This document shows, piece by piece, positions 15,397-22,093 of a stretch of DNA of 22,093 bases. Numbering within the stretch: the first letter of the stretch is position 1; each line of letters opens with the position of its first letter. Both the position numbers and the translations under genes were made by a program. Location of the stretch: the NCBI GenBank assembly GCA_029974035.1, contig JARKQG010000142.1, forward strand, positions 1-22,093, given 5' to 3'. Source of the stretch: Eubacteriales bacterium. GTDB taxonomy: Bacteria; Bacillota_A; Clostridia; Christensenellales; Aristaeellaceae. The notes below the pieces were generated by a model that saw only the letters and a list, made by a program, of their open reading frames with translations, had not been told where the DNA came from and ran no database searches.

Positions 15397-16475
15397 TGCA
15401 CACCCTCCCTCCGGCGCGCATCCGGGTGGTCGCCCCGGGAAAAGTCCGGCTCAAAGCCCGCCGAGGCGATCCGGCGGCTGAGGCAGGCGAGGCACTCTGC
15501 GGCCTCCTCACCGGTGCAGATCTTGTCGTCGTAGAGGGCGTAATCCTTCCGGTGGGCGACAGGGGACAGGTTGGGCATCACCACGTTCGCCCCGGCGGCC
15601 AGTCCCTTTTCCCGGCCCAGCGGGTCCACGGTGCCCAGCGCCGTGGTGGCGGGCAGCAGCACCTTGGGCAGCATTAGCCGGATCAGTGAAAGCAGGATCA
15701 GCGTCCTTGCCGCCGTGGGCTTCGGTTGGCGGCGAAAGCGCGTATCCTTTTGCGGAATGAAGGGGCCGATGCCCACCATGTGGGGCTGAAGCGCCCGGAG
15801 AAAGAGAAGGTCCTCGGCCAGGGTATCCCAAGTCTGGTATGGGGATTCCACCATGAACCCAGCGCCCACCTGAAAGCCGATATCGCGTAGATCAGCCAGG
15901 CAGCGCATGCGGTTTTCGAGGCTCAATTCCGGCGGGTGCAGCGCCGCGTAATGGCCCTTGTCGGCGGTTTCGTGGCGCAGAAGGTAGCGGTCCGCCCCGG
16001 CGTCAAAGAGCCGCTGGTAGGACGCGCGGGGGCGCTCGCCAAGGGACAGCGTCACCGCCGAATCCGCATGGCGCGCCTTGATGCCCGATACGATGCGCGT
16101 CATGCGCCCGTCGGTGAAGAAGGGGTCTTCGCCGCCCTGCAGCACGAAGGTGCGAAAGCCCAGCGCGTGGCCCGCGTCGCAGCAGCGCAGGATCTCCTCC
16201 TCGGTCAGCCGGTAGCGCACGGCATGGTCATTGCTGCGGCGTATTCCGCAGTAGTAGCAGTCGTTCCGGCAGTAGCTGGTGAATTCGATCAGGCCCCGAA
16301 AAAAGACCTTTTTCCCATAATAGACCCCGCGCGCTTCGCCCGCCATCCGGCGCAGTTCCCCCAGCGCCTCCGGCCCCGCCTCCTCGCAGAAGAAGCGGAG
16401 CGCGCCGGCGAGGGCCGCCCGGTCAAGGCCGTTGATCCACAGGGTAAACGCGCCTGCGTCCAGCGGATACATCAT
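15387..16475 (-). CDS. hydE: [FeFe]-hydrogenase maturation radical SAM enzyme HydE
   Basis: HydE is a radical S-adenosylmethionine enzyme that processes the HydG-made iron-dicarbonyl-cyanide-cysteine unit on the way to the 2Fe subcluster. The 362-residue product carries the CX3CX2C cluster motif as CRNDCYYC (Cys69, Cys73, Cys76) in a TIM-barrel-type sequence. It also has a C-terminal CX7CX2C set (Cys320, Cys328, Cys331), which matches the accessory cluster seen in some HydE proteins and considered dispensable. Two ATGs in tandem (16475 and 16472) are possible starts; GAGG and AGGTG lie upstream. It begins 8 bases after the hydG stop and overlaps aspA by 10 bases. Biotin synthase and PylB are related families, but neighbours settle the call. 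Confidence 0.96.
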   Translation of the reverse strand: MMYPLDAGAFTLWINGLDRAALAGALRFFCEEAGPEALGELRRMAGEARGVYYGKKVFFRGLIEFTSYCRNDCYYCGIRRSNDHAVRYRLTEEEILRCCDAGHALGFRTFVLQGGEDPFFTDGRMTRIVSGIKARHADSAVTLSLGERPRASYQRLFDAGADRYLLRHETADKGHYAALHPPELSLENRMRCLADLRDIGFQVGAGFMVESPYQTWDTLAEDLLFLRALQPHMVGIGPFIPQKDTRFRRQPKPTAARTLILLSLIRLMLPKVLLPATTALGTVDPLGREKGLAAGANVVMPNLSPVAHRKDYALYDDKICTGEEAAECLACLSRRIASAGFEPDFSRGDHPDARRREGVQCG

Positions 16476-16483
16476 ACCGGCAC

Positions 16484-17935
16484 CTATAACCTCAGGTCGC
16501 GCTCGCCACCCTCAATGCGGCCGAGGGTTTCGACGATCCGGCCGTAGGCCGGGTCGCCCTCAAACTGCGCGAGGTGGCTGCTAAGGGTCTGCTCGCCCTT
16601 GGCGCGGGCCTCGGGGGAGGCGTAGTCCATCAGGTATTCCTTCAGCGTAAAGAGGGCGTTGGGGATGCAGTAGTTGTGCACGAATTTTGACTTTGCCACC
16701 TTCATGAAGTGATCCCCAGTCCGGCCTGCGCGGTAGCAGGCGGTGCAGAAGGAGGGGATGAAGCCCATGTCGCACACCTCCTGGACGATCTGATCCAGCG
16801 GGCGGTCGTCGCCGATGGAGAACTGCTCCGCGTCCGGCAGCGCGTTGGCGCGCTGGGACTGCTGATAGGCGCCCACGCCGATGCGGGTGCCGCCGTCGAT
16901 CTGGGATACGCCCAGGGGGATTACCTCGCGCCGCACGCTGTCGGGTTCGCGGGCGGTGCAGATGAGGCCGGTGTAGGGCACGGAGAGCCGCAGTACCGCC
17001 ACCAGCTTTTTGAAGTCCTCATCGCTGACGGCGTACTCCGGGTGGTCGGAATAGGGCGTTCCGGTGGCGGGGGTGATGCGCGGGAAGGAAATGGTGTGGG
17101 GCCCGACGCCGCCGAAGGTTTCCTCCAGGTGGATGGTGTGGTAGAGAAGGCCCATCACCTCGAAGCGCCAGTCGTACAGCCCGAACAGCACGCCCAGCCC
17201 CACGTCGTCCACGCCCGCCTCCTGCGCCCGGTCCATCGCGTAGAGCCTCCAGCGGTAGTGGCCCTTGATGGTGCCCTGGGGGTGCACGCGGCGGTAGGTT
17301 TCGTGGTGGTAGGTCTCCTGAAATACCTGGAAGGTGCCGATGCCCACTTCCTTGAGCTTGCGCAGTTCCTCCACTGTCAGCGGCGCGCAGTTCATGTTGG
17401 CGCGGCGGATCTCGCCGTGCTCGCTCTTGACGGAGTACACCCTGCGGATGGAGTCGCACATGAAGTCAATGCCCGTCGCGGGGGATTCGCCGTAGACCAG
17501 CACGGTGCGCTTCTGCCCCTCGCCAATCATGATGCGGACTTCCTGATCAATTTCCTCCATGGTGAGTGTCTTGCGGTGAATGGCGCGGTTGCTGGCGCGG
17601 AAGCCGCAGTAGACGCAGTTGTTGGCGCATTCGTCGGAGATGTAGAGCGGCGCGAAGAATACGATTCGGTCGCCGTAGACCTCCTCTTTCAGCCGGTGCG
17701 CCAGGCGATACATCTCCCGGATGGTCTCTTCATCCTGGTTCTGCAGGAGGATTGCCGTTTCCTCCGGCTCGAGGCGCGTGCAGCCCTCGGCCTTTTTCAG
17801 CACCCGGCGGACATCCTCGCGGGAGGGATTCTCCCACCTGTTCAGCTGCGACCAGATCAGGTCGTCGTCGATGAAGTCCTTCTCCATCCGGTCGTAGCGC
17901 TCAAATTCCTTCTTGTACTTCTCCAGAAAACCCAT
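16484..17935 (-). CDS. hydG: [FeFe]-hydrogenase maturation radical SAM enzyme HydG
   Basis: HydG cleaves tyrosine to p-cresol and dehydroglycine and turns the latter into the CO and cyanide ligands of the hydrogenase H-cluster. The 483-residue product has the family length. The radical SAM cluster motif is CANNCVYC (Cys103, Cys107, Cys110). The C-terminal CX2CX22C set for the auxiliary cluster that binds the dangler iron is exact: Cys397, Cys400 and Cys423. Having this set separates HydG from thiazole synthase ThiH. An AGAGGGGG stretch lies about 9 bases before the ATG at 17935. The gene sits 21 bases after the small regulator gene and 8 bases before hydE, in the same transcript. Confidence 0.97.
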   Translation of the reverse strand: MGFLEKYKKEFERYDRMEKDFIDDDLIWSQLNRWENPSREDVRRVLKKAEGCTRLEPEETAILLQNQDEETIREMYRLAHRLKEEVYGDRIVFFAPLYISDECANNCVYCGFRASNRAIHRKTLTMEEIDQEVRIMIGEGQKRTVLVYGESPATGIDFMCDSIRRVYSVKSEHGEIRRANMNCAPLTVEELRKLKEVGIGTFQVFQETYHHETYRRVHPQGTIKGHYRWRLYAMDRAQEAGVDDVGLGVLFGLYDWRFEVMGLLYHTIHLEETFGGVGPHTISFPRITPATGTPYSDHPEYAVSDEDFKKLVAVLRLSVPYTGLICTAREPDSVRREVIPLGVSQIDGGTRIGVGAYQQSQRANALPDAEQFSIGDDRPLDQIVQEVCDMGFIPSFCTACYRAGRTGDHFMKVAKSKFVHNYCIPNALFTLKEYLMDYASPEARAKGEQTLSSHLAQFEGDPAYGRIVETLGRIEGGERDLRL

Positions 17936-17956
17936 TGCCGCGCGCCCCCTCTTTGA

Positions 17957-18208
17957 TTACTGGTTGGTCTTGGCGATCATGGACTTCACGCTGGCGCCCG
18001 GGACACGCCCCAGTTTGCCCGTCAGCGCGCTGATTGCGTCGGTAGAGCCATCCACGATCAGCGCGATCACGGACACGCCCCGTTCCCGGTAGGGCAAGCC
18101 CATTCTGCCCACCACCAGGTCCGAACAGTCGTGCAAAATCGCGTTGACCTTCTCCACGCAGGCCGCGTCTTCTATGACGATGCCCACAATGCCCAGCCGC
18201 TTCTCCAC
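17957..18208 (-). CDS. TM1266-type small protein, putative iron-only hydrogenase system regulator
   Basis: This 83-residue protein starts EKRLGIVGIVIEDA and continues through a short alpha/beta sequence resembling an ACT or NikR C-terminal fold. Small proteins of this kind (TM1266 family) accompany [FeFe]-hydrogenase maturation genes and are annotated as putative regulators; no mechanism is firmly established and no DNA-binding domain is visible. The reading frame stays open upstream into the promoter, but GTG at 18206-18208 has AAAGGGGGT spaced 6 bases ahead and matches the family N-terminus, so it is chosen. As first gene of the operon it sits directly behind the leader terminator. The regulatory role is inferred from family habit. 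Confidence 0.85.
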   Translation of the reverse strand: MEKRLGIVGIVIEDAACVEKVNAILHDCSDLVVGRMGLPYRERGVSVIALIVDGSTDAISALTGKLGRVPGASVKSMIAKTNQ

Positions 18209-18383
18209 GCTCAGACCCCCTTTAAAATCAAAAGCTCCCTTTCCAAAACGGAAAGAGAGCGACAGGGCTTCGCCTTCGCGCCGCCTTGCGCGCCTTCCCG
18301 CTCGGAATGCCTTGCGGTCGGGTGTCAGGGGATGCCCTGCGGCTCCGGGCGCATCGCGCGAAGCCGTACGGCGTCTATCCCCA
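18209..18383 (-). promoter_or_regulatory. Structured 5' leader of the hydrogenase maturation operon (candidate attenuator)
   Basis: From the predicted start of transcription near 18383 to the first start codon there are about 175 nt on the minus strand without a credible gene. The leader is GC-rich with several possible hairpins, for example CAGGG-CATC-CCCTG (18339 to 18326) and GCGC-GAT-GCGC (18357 to 18347), and several AAGGCG-like repeats. It ends in an intrinsic terminator. A GGGAAGG stretch (18299 to 18293) could pair, with two G-U pairs, with the 5' arm of that terminator and act as an antiterminator. I cannot match it to any riboswitch class I know; the ligand or factor is unknown. Confidence 0.5.
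18224..18260 (-). terminator. Intrinsic terminator in the hyd operon leader
   Basis: On the minus strand GCTCTCTTTCC (18260 to 18250) pairs with GGAAAGGGAGC (18244 to 18234), 11 bp with one G-U, around a GTTTT loop. It is followed by TTTTGATTTT (18233 to 18224). The + strand lacks a T-run, so it works only toward hydG. It ends 15 bases before the GTG of the first gene, just ahead of its ribosome binding site. This placement is typical of leader attenuators and riboswitch expression platforms. Confidence 0.8.
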
Positions 18384-18389
18384 CGGGTC

Positions 18390-18418
18390 AATATAGCACC
18401 GCCGCCGCCCTTTGTCAA
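18390..18418 (-). promoter_or_regulatory. Sigma-A-type promoter of the hydrogenase maturation operon
   Basis: On the minus strand a perfect -35 box TTGACA (18418 to 18413) is followed by a 17-base spacer and a -10 box TATATT (18395 to 18390), with TG one base before it (extended -10). Transcription should start near 18383 and run through the leader into the TM1266-type gene and hydG. It is the strongest promoter match I found in the window. Confidence 0.85.
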
Positions 18419-18444
18419 GCGCTTGCGGCTTCACCGGGTTTTCC

Positions 18445-18473
18445 TTGCGCCCGCATTTCGCCCATGCTATAAT
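18445..18473 (+). promoter_or_regulatory. Sigma-A-type promoter for zapA
   Basis: A consensus -10 box TATAAT (18468-18473), preceded by TGC (extended -10), lies 17 bases after a weak -35-like TTGCGC (18445-18450). The start of transcription should be near 18480, about 25 bases before the zapA ATG. It diverges from the hyd promoter with only 26 bases between the two -35 boxes. The 296-base gap between genes (18209-18504) is thus fully occupied by the hyd leader and these two promoters. Confidence 0.8.
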
Positions 18474-18504
18474 GGATACTGGATCGTTATAGCGAGGTGG
18501 GAGC

Positions 18505-18798
18505 ATGGAAAAAATCCGGACGACGGTCCGAATCGCGGGCAGGGATTATGCCATGGCCAGCTACGACAGCGAGGCCCACGTGCAGCGCGTGGCCCACTAC
18601 GTGGACCGGAAGATGACCGAGCTGGGGCTGGCCACGCGGCTTCCGCAGCAGCAACTGGCGGTGCTGACGGCGCTCAACGTGACCGACGACATGCTCAAGG
18701 CGCACGACGAGGCGAACCGCCTGCGCAAGGAAATCGGCGAGCTTCGCGCGGAGATCGATGCACTCCGGGAGAAGCTGGACGTGCGGACGGAAGGATGA
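18505..18798 (+). CDS. zapA: Cell division protein ZapA
   Basis: ZapA binds FtsZ and promotes bundling of its filaments at the division site. The 97-residue product opens with RTTVRIAGRDYAMASYDSE, the ZapA-type N-terminal strand pair, then HVQRVAHYVDRKM. From about residue 56 it is a charged helical stretch (LNVTDDML through LREKLDV) predicted to form the coiled coil that dimerises the protein. Length and layout match Bacillota ZapA. GAGGTGGGAG lies just ahead of the ATG at 18505. Its stop overlaps the start of the U32 gene in an ATGA arrangement. The order zapA, U32 protein, mutS2 recurs in Bacillota as far as I recall and supports the call. Confidence 0.92.
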   Translation: MEKIRTTVRIAGRDYAMASYDSEAHVQRVAHYVDRKMTELGLATRLPQQQLAVLTALNVTDDMLKAHDEANRLRKEIGELRAEIDALREKLDVRTEG

Positions 18799-20924
18799 GC
18801 CCGGGCGAGCCTATGGCGCTGCCCGGCGCGGAACTTCTGGCGCCCGCGGGCGACATGGAGGCGCTCTATGCCGCCGTCGAAGCGGGGGCGGACGCGGTGT
18901 ATCTGGGCGGCAAGCGCCTTTCCGCCCGGAAAAACGCCGGAAATTTTGATGCGGAAGGCCTTTGCCGAGCGGCGGACTACTGCCACGAGCGGGGCCGGCG
19001 CCTGTATGTGACGGTCAACACCCTGATCCGGGACGAGGAGTTTCCGCAGCTGGAGGACCTGGCGGGCCAGATTGCCCGATCGGGTGCCGACGCGGCCATC
19101 GTGCAGGACTTTGGCGTGGCGGCCGCACTTCGGGCGATGCTTCCGTCGCTTCCGCTCCACGCTTCGACCCAGATGGCGATTCACAATCGCCAGGGTGTGG
19201 ATTTTTTGAGCGAACACGGCTTTTCCCGGGTGGTGCTGGCCCGGGAAATGGCCTTTTCCGAGATTGAGGACTGCGCGGGGCGGGGTGTCCGGCTGGAAGT
19301 CTTCGTCCACGGCGCGCTGTGCGTGGCCTGCTCCGGGCAATGCCTTCTTTCCAGCGTCATCGGCGGCCGCAGCGGCAACCGCGGCCTGTGCGCCCAGCCC
19401 TGCCGGCTGCCCTGGGCCCTTTCAGGCCCCGCCGCCGACGCCCGGGGCGCGCTTCTCTCCACCCGGGACCTGAACCTGCTCACGAACCTTCCGCTTCTTC
19501 TCGCCGCCGGCGTGACCAGCCTCAAGATCGAGGGCCGACTCAAGGGGCCGGCCTACGTGTCCGCGGTGACGGCCGCCTATCGGCGCGCGCTGGACGCGCT
19601 GGCGGCGGGCGAGACCCCCGCGGCGGAAGATATGACCCGGGTTTTTAACCGGGGCTACACCGCCGGGTACGGGCCGGGGCTCGTCGACCGGTCACTGATG
19701 GAGGACGAAGCAGAAAAGCACGTGGAGGGCCGTGCCGGCATCATGAAAATTTCCAGGCCCGTTTTGATCGACGCGCGCCTGACGGCCATCACCGGAGCGC
19801 CTTTGGCGCTTTGTGTTTCCGACGGCGAAGCCGAGGCCTCCGTCCTCGGCGAAGCGGTGGAGGCCGCAAAAAGCCGTCCGGCGGACGAGGCGCGGCTTAC
19901 GGCGCAGCTTCAAAAGACCGGCGGCACACCCTACGCCTTCCGGTCGGTGGCGATCACCCTCTCTCCGGATGCCTTCGTGTCCGCGGCCCAGGTCAACGAC
20001 CTGCGCCGGCGCGCGCTGGAGTCGCTCGGGCGCATGCGCGTTGACGCGCGGCGGGGCCCGGCGCCGGAGGTGCTGCCACTGCCGGCAGCGGCGGCGCTGC
20101 CGGGCTGGACGGGCAGGCCCCTTCTGGCGGTGGCGTGCGCGGACCGGGAAATCCTGGAAAGGGCCCGGGCGTGGGGCGCCGACGAGATCCTCTTTGAACC
20201 CGCGGACGTGACGCCGGAGGGCCTTTCGCGGGCGCCGGAATCGCCCTTTACGCTGCTTTTGCCGCCTACGCTGACCGGGGACGACCTGGACGGCCTTTAC
20301 CGCTGGGCCTGTGATCGGCCCAACATCGCGGGCGCGATCCTTTCAAACCCGGGGCACCTGGCGCTTTCGTGGCCCTTTCCGGTGCGGCTGGACGCGCCGA
20401 TGAACCTGATGAACAGCCGGGCGGCCGCCTTTTTCGGCCTGCCCTACGCGCCTTCGGTGGAACTGACTGCGCGGCAGGCCGCCGGAATGGGCGGCGAGAA
20501 GGAGCACATCGTCTACGGCCGCCTGCCGCTGATGCGCCTTCGCCACTGCCCGCTCCGAGCGCGGCTGGGCGGGCGGCACGAAGCCTGCCGCCTGTGCGAC
20601 GAGCGGCCGGAGGCGGGCCTTGCGGCCCACGCGCTGACCGACAGGACGGGAACGCGCTTTCCGCTCTACCGGCTCAAAACCGGATCGGGCTGCATTGTGG
20701 AACTGGCCAACAGCGTGCCGCTGATGCTGCTGCGCAACCCCGGGCGGATTCCGCCCTCGGCCCGCTGGCGCGTCCGGCTGACCGACGAGGGCGGCCTTTC
20801 GGAGGCGGTGGTGCGGCTGCACCGGATGGCGCTGGATGGCGGGGATGTGAAGGCGTCGCCGCTCTGGCCCGCCGTGGATGCGATGAAGACCACCACCGGA
20901 CATTTCTTCAGAGGAGTGGAGTGA
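18795..20924 (+). CDS. U32 family peptidase-like protein with C-terminal extension (probable RNA hydroxylation-type)
   Basis: The 709-residue product begins ELLAPAGDMEALYAAVEAGADAVYLGG, the start of the U32 TIM-barrel domain. The U32 signature lies at about 167-204: VFVHGALC through GQC and LCAQPCR, giving Cys176, Cys183, Cys199 and Cys203 (plus Cys179), a pattern linked to an iron-sulfur cluster in related proteins. A second cysteine set, Cys585, Cys598 and Cys601, lies in the C-terminal domain. Although called collagenase-like peptidases, characterised U32 proteins include TrhP (tRNA uridine hydroxylation) and RlhA (23S rRNA cytidine hydroxylation), so an RNA-modification role is more likely; which RNA is unknown. 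The ATG at 18795 overlaps the zapA stop with GGAAGG abutting it. ATG 18813 is an alternative. mutS2 follows 3 bases after the stop. Confidence 0.85.
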   Translation: MSPGEPMALPGAELLAPAGDMEALYAAVEAGADAVYLGGKRLSARKNAGNFDAEGLCRAADYCHERGRRLYVTVNTLIRDEEFPQLEDLAGQIARSGADAAIVQDFGVAAALRAMLPSLPLHASTQMAIHNRQGVDFLSEHGFSRVVLAREMAFSEIEDCAGRGVRLEVFVHGALCVACSGQCLLSSVIGGRSGNRGLCAQPCRLPWALSGPAADARGALLSTRDLNLLTNLPLLLAAGVTSLKIEGRLKGPAYVSAVTAAYRRALDALAAGETPAAEDMTRVFNRGYTAGYGPGLVDRSLMEDEAEKHVEGRAGIMKISRPVLIDARLTAITGAPLALCVSDGEAEASVLGEAVEAAKSRPADEARLTAQLQKTGGTPYAFRSVAITLSPDAFVSAAQVNDLRRRALESLGRMRVDARRGPAPEVLPLPAAAALPGWTGRPLLAVACADREILERARAWGADEILFEPADVTPEGLSRAPESPFTLLLPPTLTGDDLDGLYRWACDRPNIAGAILSNPGHLALSWPFPVRLDAPMNLMNSRAAAFFGLPYAPSVELTARQAAGMGGEKEHIVYGRLPLMRLRHCPLRARLGGRHEACRLCDERPEAGLAAHALTDRTGTRFPLYRLKTGSGCIVELANSVPLMLLRNPGRIPPSARWRVRLTDEGGLSEAVVRLHRMALDGGDVKASPLWPAVDAMKTTTGHFFRGVE

Positions 20925-20927
20925 CCC

Positions 20928-22093
20928 TTGAGAGAACGAAACCTTCGGGTTCTCGAATTTACGAAGATACGCGACCAGCTGGCGGCCCTTTGCCTTTCCG
21001 AAATGGGCAAAGCGCGCGCCGCCGCCCTCGTCCCCTCCGGCGATGAAAAAATGGTGCGCCTGTGGCAGGCGCAGACCTCGGAGGCCGGCACCGTGATGGC
21101 CTACTCCGGCGGTTCGCCGATGCAGTACTTCCCGGATGTGAGCGGCTTTGTCAAGGTCGCCGCCGCGGGAGGCACGCTGTCGATGAAGGCGCTGCTCTCC
21201 GTCGCGGAAGCGCTCAAGGCCGCGCGGCTGGTGCGGCAGGCCGTCGTCACCGATCGGGAGAGCACGCCCCGCGTCACCCAGCTGGCCTCCCACCTCAACA
21301 CCCACCGGGAGCTGGAGGAGACCATTTTCAACGCCATCCTGTCGGAGGACGAGATCGCCGACCGCGCCAGCCCCGAACTCTACGATATTCGCAGGCACCT
21401 GCGGCTTCTGGCCGACCGGATGCGCGAGAAGCTCAACGCCTTTCTTCGCGGCGAAAACGCCAAGTATCTGCAGGACGCCATCATCACCCAGCGCAACGGG
21501 CGCTATGTGCTGCCGGTCAAGGCCGAATGCCGCGCCAGCGTGCCCGGGCTGATCCATGACCAGTCCGCCAGCGGCGCAACCCTCTTTATCGAACCCATGG
21601 CGGTGGTGGAAGCCGGAAACGACCTCAAGCAGTGGGCGGCGAAGGAGGAAAAGGAGATCGAGCGCATCCTGGCCCAGCTGTCGGCCGAGGTCGCGCCCGA
21701 CGCCGCCTTCATCGCAAATAACCTGAACATCCTTGCGGAGCTGGACGTGATCTTTGCCAAGGCCATTCTGGGCCGGCGGATGCGGGCGGTGGAACCCAAG
21801 CTCAACGCCGAGGGGCGGCTGAACATCGTCGCCGGCAGGCATCCGCTGATCGATCCGGCCCAGGTGGTGCCCATCAGCCTGTGGCTGGGCGGCGAGTTTA
21901 CCACGCTGATCATCACCGGCCCCAATACCGGGGGCAAGACCGTGACCATGAAAACCGTGGGCCTGATGACGCTGATGGCCCAGGCCGGCCTTCAGGTGCC
22001 CGCAAACATTGGCACGGAACTGGCGATCTTCGACGAGGTGTTTGCCGACATCGGCGACGAGCAGTCCATCGAGCAGTCGCTGTCCACCTTCTC
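20928..22093 (+). CDS. mutS2: MutS2 family protein, N-terminal part (3' end outside window)
   Basis: MutS2 is a MutS-related ATPase and endonuclease; in Bacillota it has been linked to suppression of homologous recombination and to rescue of collided ribosomes. The frame starts at TTG 20928, with GGAG at 20918-20921 and a 6-base spacer, giving RERNLRVLEFTKIRDQL, the typical N-terminus. It stays open to the window end, so 388 codons are seen of a protein usually near 780-800 residues. The clamp and lever helices precede the Walker A motif GPNTGGKT (about 331-338). The family-specific block IGDEQSIEQSLSTF is at the very end. The remaining ATPase motifs and the C-terminal Smr nuclease domain lie outside. 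No in-frame ATG near the start fits as well as the TTG. Confidence 0.93.
   Translation, partial: MRERNLRVLEFTKIRDQLAALCLSEMGKARAAALVPSGDEKMVRLWQAQTSEAGTVMAYSGGSPMQYFPDVSGFVKVAAAGGTLSMKALLSVAEALKAARLVRQAVVTDRESTPRVTQLASHLNTHRELEETIFNAILSEDEIADRASPELYDIRRHLRLLADRMREKLNAFLRGENAKYLQDAIITQRNGRYVLPVKAECRASVPGLIHDQSASGATLFIEPMAVVEAGNDLKQWAAKEEKEIERILAQLSAEVAPDAAFIANNLNILAELDVIFAKAILGRRMRAVEPKLNAEGRLNIVAGRHPLIDPAQVVPISLWLGGEFTTLIITGPNTGGKTVTMKTVGLMTLMAQAGLQVPANIGTELAIFDEVFADIGDEQSIEQSLSTF

Noticed and set aside
18209..18418. Upstream extension of the TM1266-type frame to 18418
   Set aside because: It would start within the -35 box of the promoter, and the added residues are Arg/Ala/Gly-rich without family similarity. 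The GTG at 18208 has a proper ribosome binding site.
18144..18794. Upstream extension of the U32 frame through the zapA gene to an ATG at 18144
   Set aside because: It would run over the hyd leader, both promoters and all of zapA in another frame, with no U32-like sequence before 18795.
1..22093. CRISPR arrays, insertion sequences, attachment sites, tRNA or rRNA genes
   Set aside because: I saw no regularly spaced direct repeats, transposase or integrase motifs, tRNA-like cloverleaf or rRNA sequence; every gap between genes is short and accounted for.

Overview
The window is GC-rich, densely packed bacterial chromosome with almost every base in a gene. An anaerobic, hydrogen-metabolising, GC-rich member of the Clostridia (Bacillota) fits best. 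The reasons are a complete [FeFe]-hydrogenase maturation set with its TM1266-type companion, the zapA - U32 peptidase - mutS2 order common in Bacillota, strong AGGAGG-type ribosome binding sites, and sigma-A-type promoters. The lineage is an inference from gene content; no rRNA or tRNA gene is present to confirm it.

Region 1 (1-12712, + strand) is an arginine biosynthesis run: argG (5' end missing), argH, argC, argJ, argB, argD, argF, then carA and carB. Together these cover glutamate to arginine by the cyclic (ArgJ) acetyl-recycling route, plus carbamoyl phosphate supply. ArgC is of the less common short type. A terminator-like hairpin separates argF from carA, and another hairpin lies between argG and argH. 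The last gene is the main surprise. The carbamoyl-phosphate synthase large subunit continues, with no stop codon, into a full diaminopimelate epimerase (DapF) domain, giving one 1351-residue protein. In that DapF domain the first catalytic cysteine is a serine, while the second cysteine and most substrate-binding positions are kept.

A long perfect inverted repeat (12718-12758) serves as a shared terminator for two convergent operons. Region 2 (12764-18418, - strand, read right to left) is an [FeFe]-hydrogenase maturation operon: a TM1266-type small regulator, hydG, hydE, aspA (aspartate ammonia-lyase), hydF. aspA overlaps both neighbours by 10 bases. The operon has a near-consensus promoter and a leader of about 175 nt. 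That leader ends in an intrinsic terminator just before the first ribosome binding site, which suggests transcription attenuation by an unidentified signal. No hydrogenase structural gene lies in the window.

Region 3 (18445-22093, + strand) starts from a divergent extended -10 promoter and holds zapA (cell division), a long U32-family protein (probable RNA-hydroxylation-type, cysteine-rich) and the first 388 codons of mutS2, which runs off the window. I see no mobile elements, CRISPR arrays, tRNA or rRNA genes.
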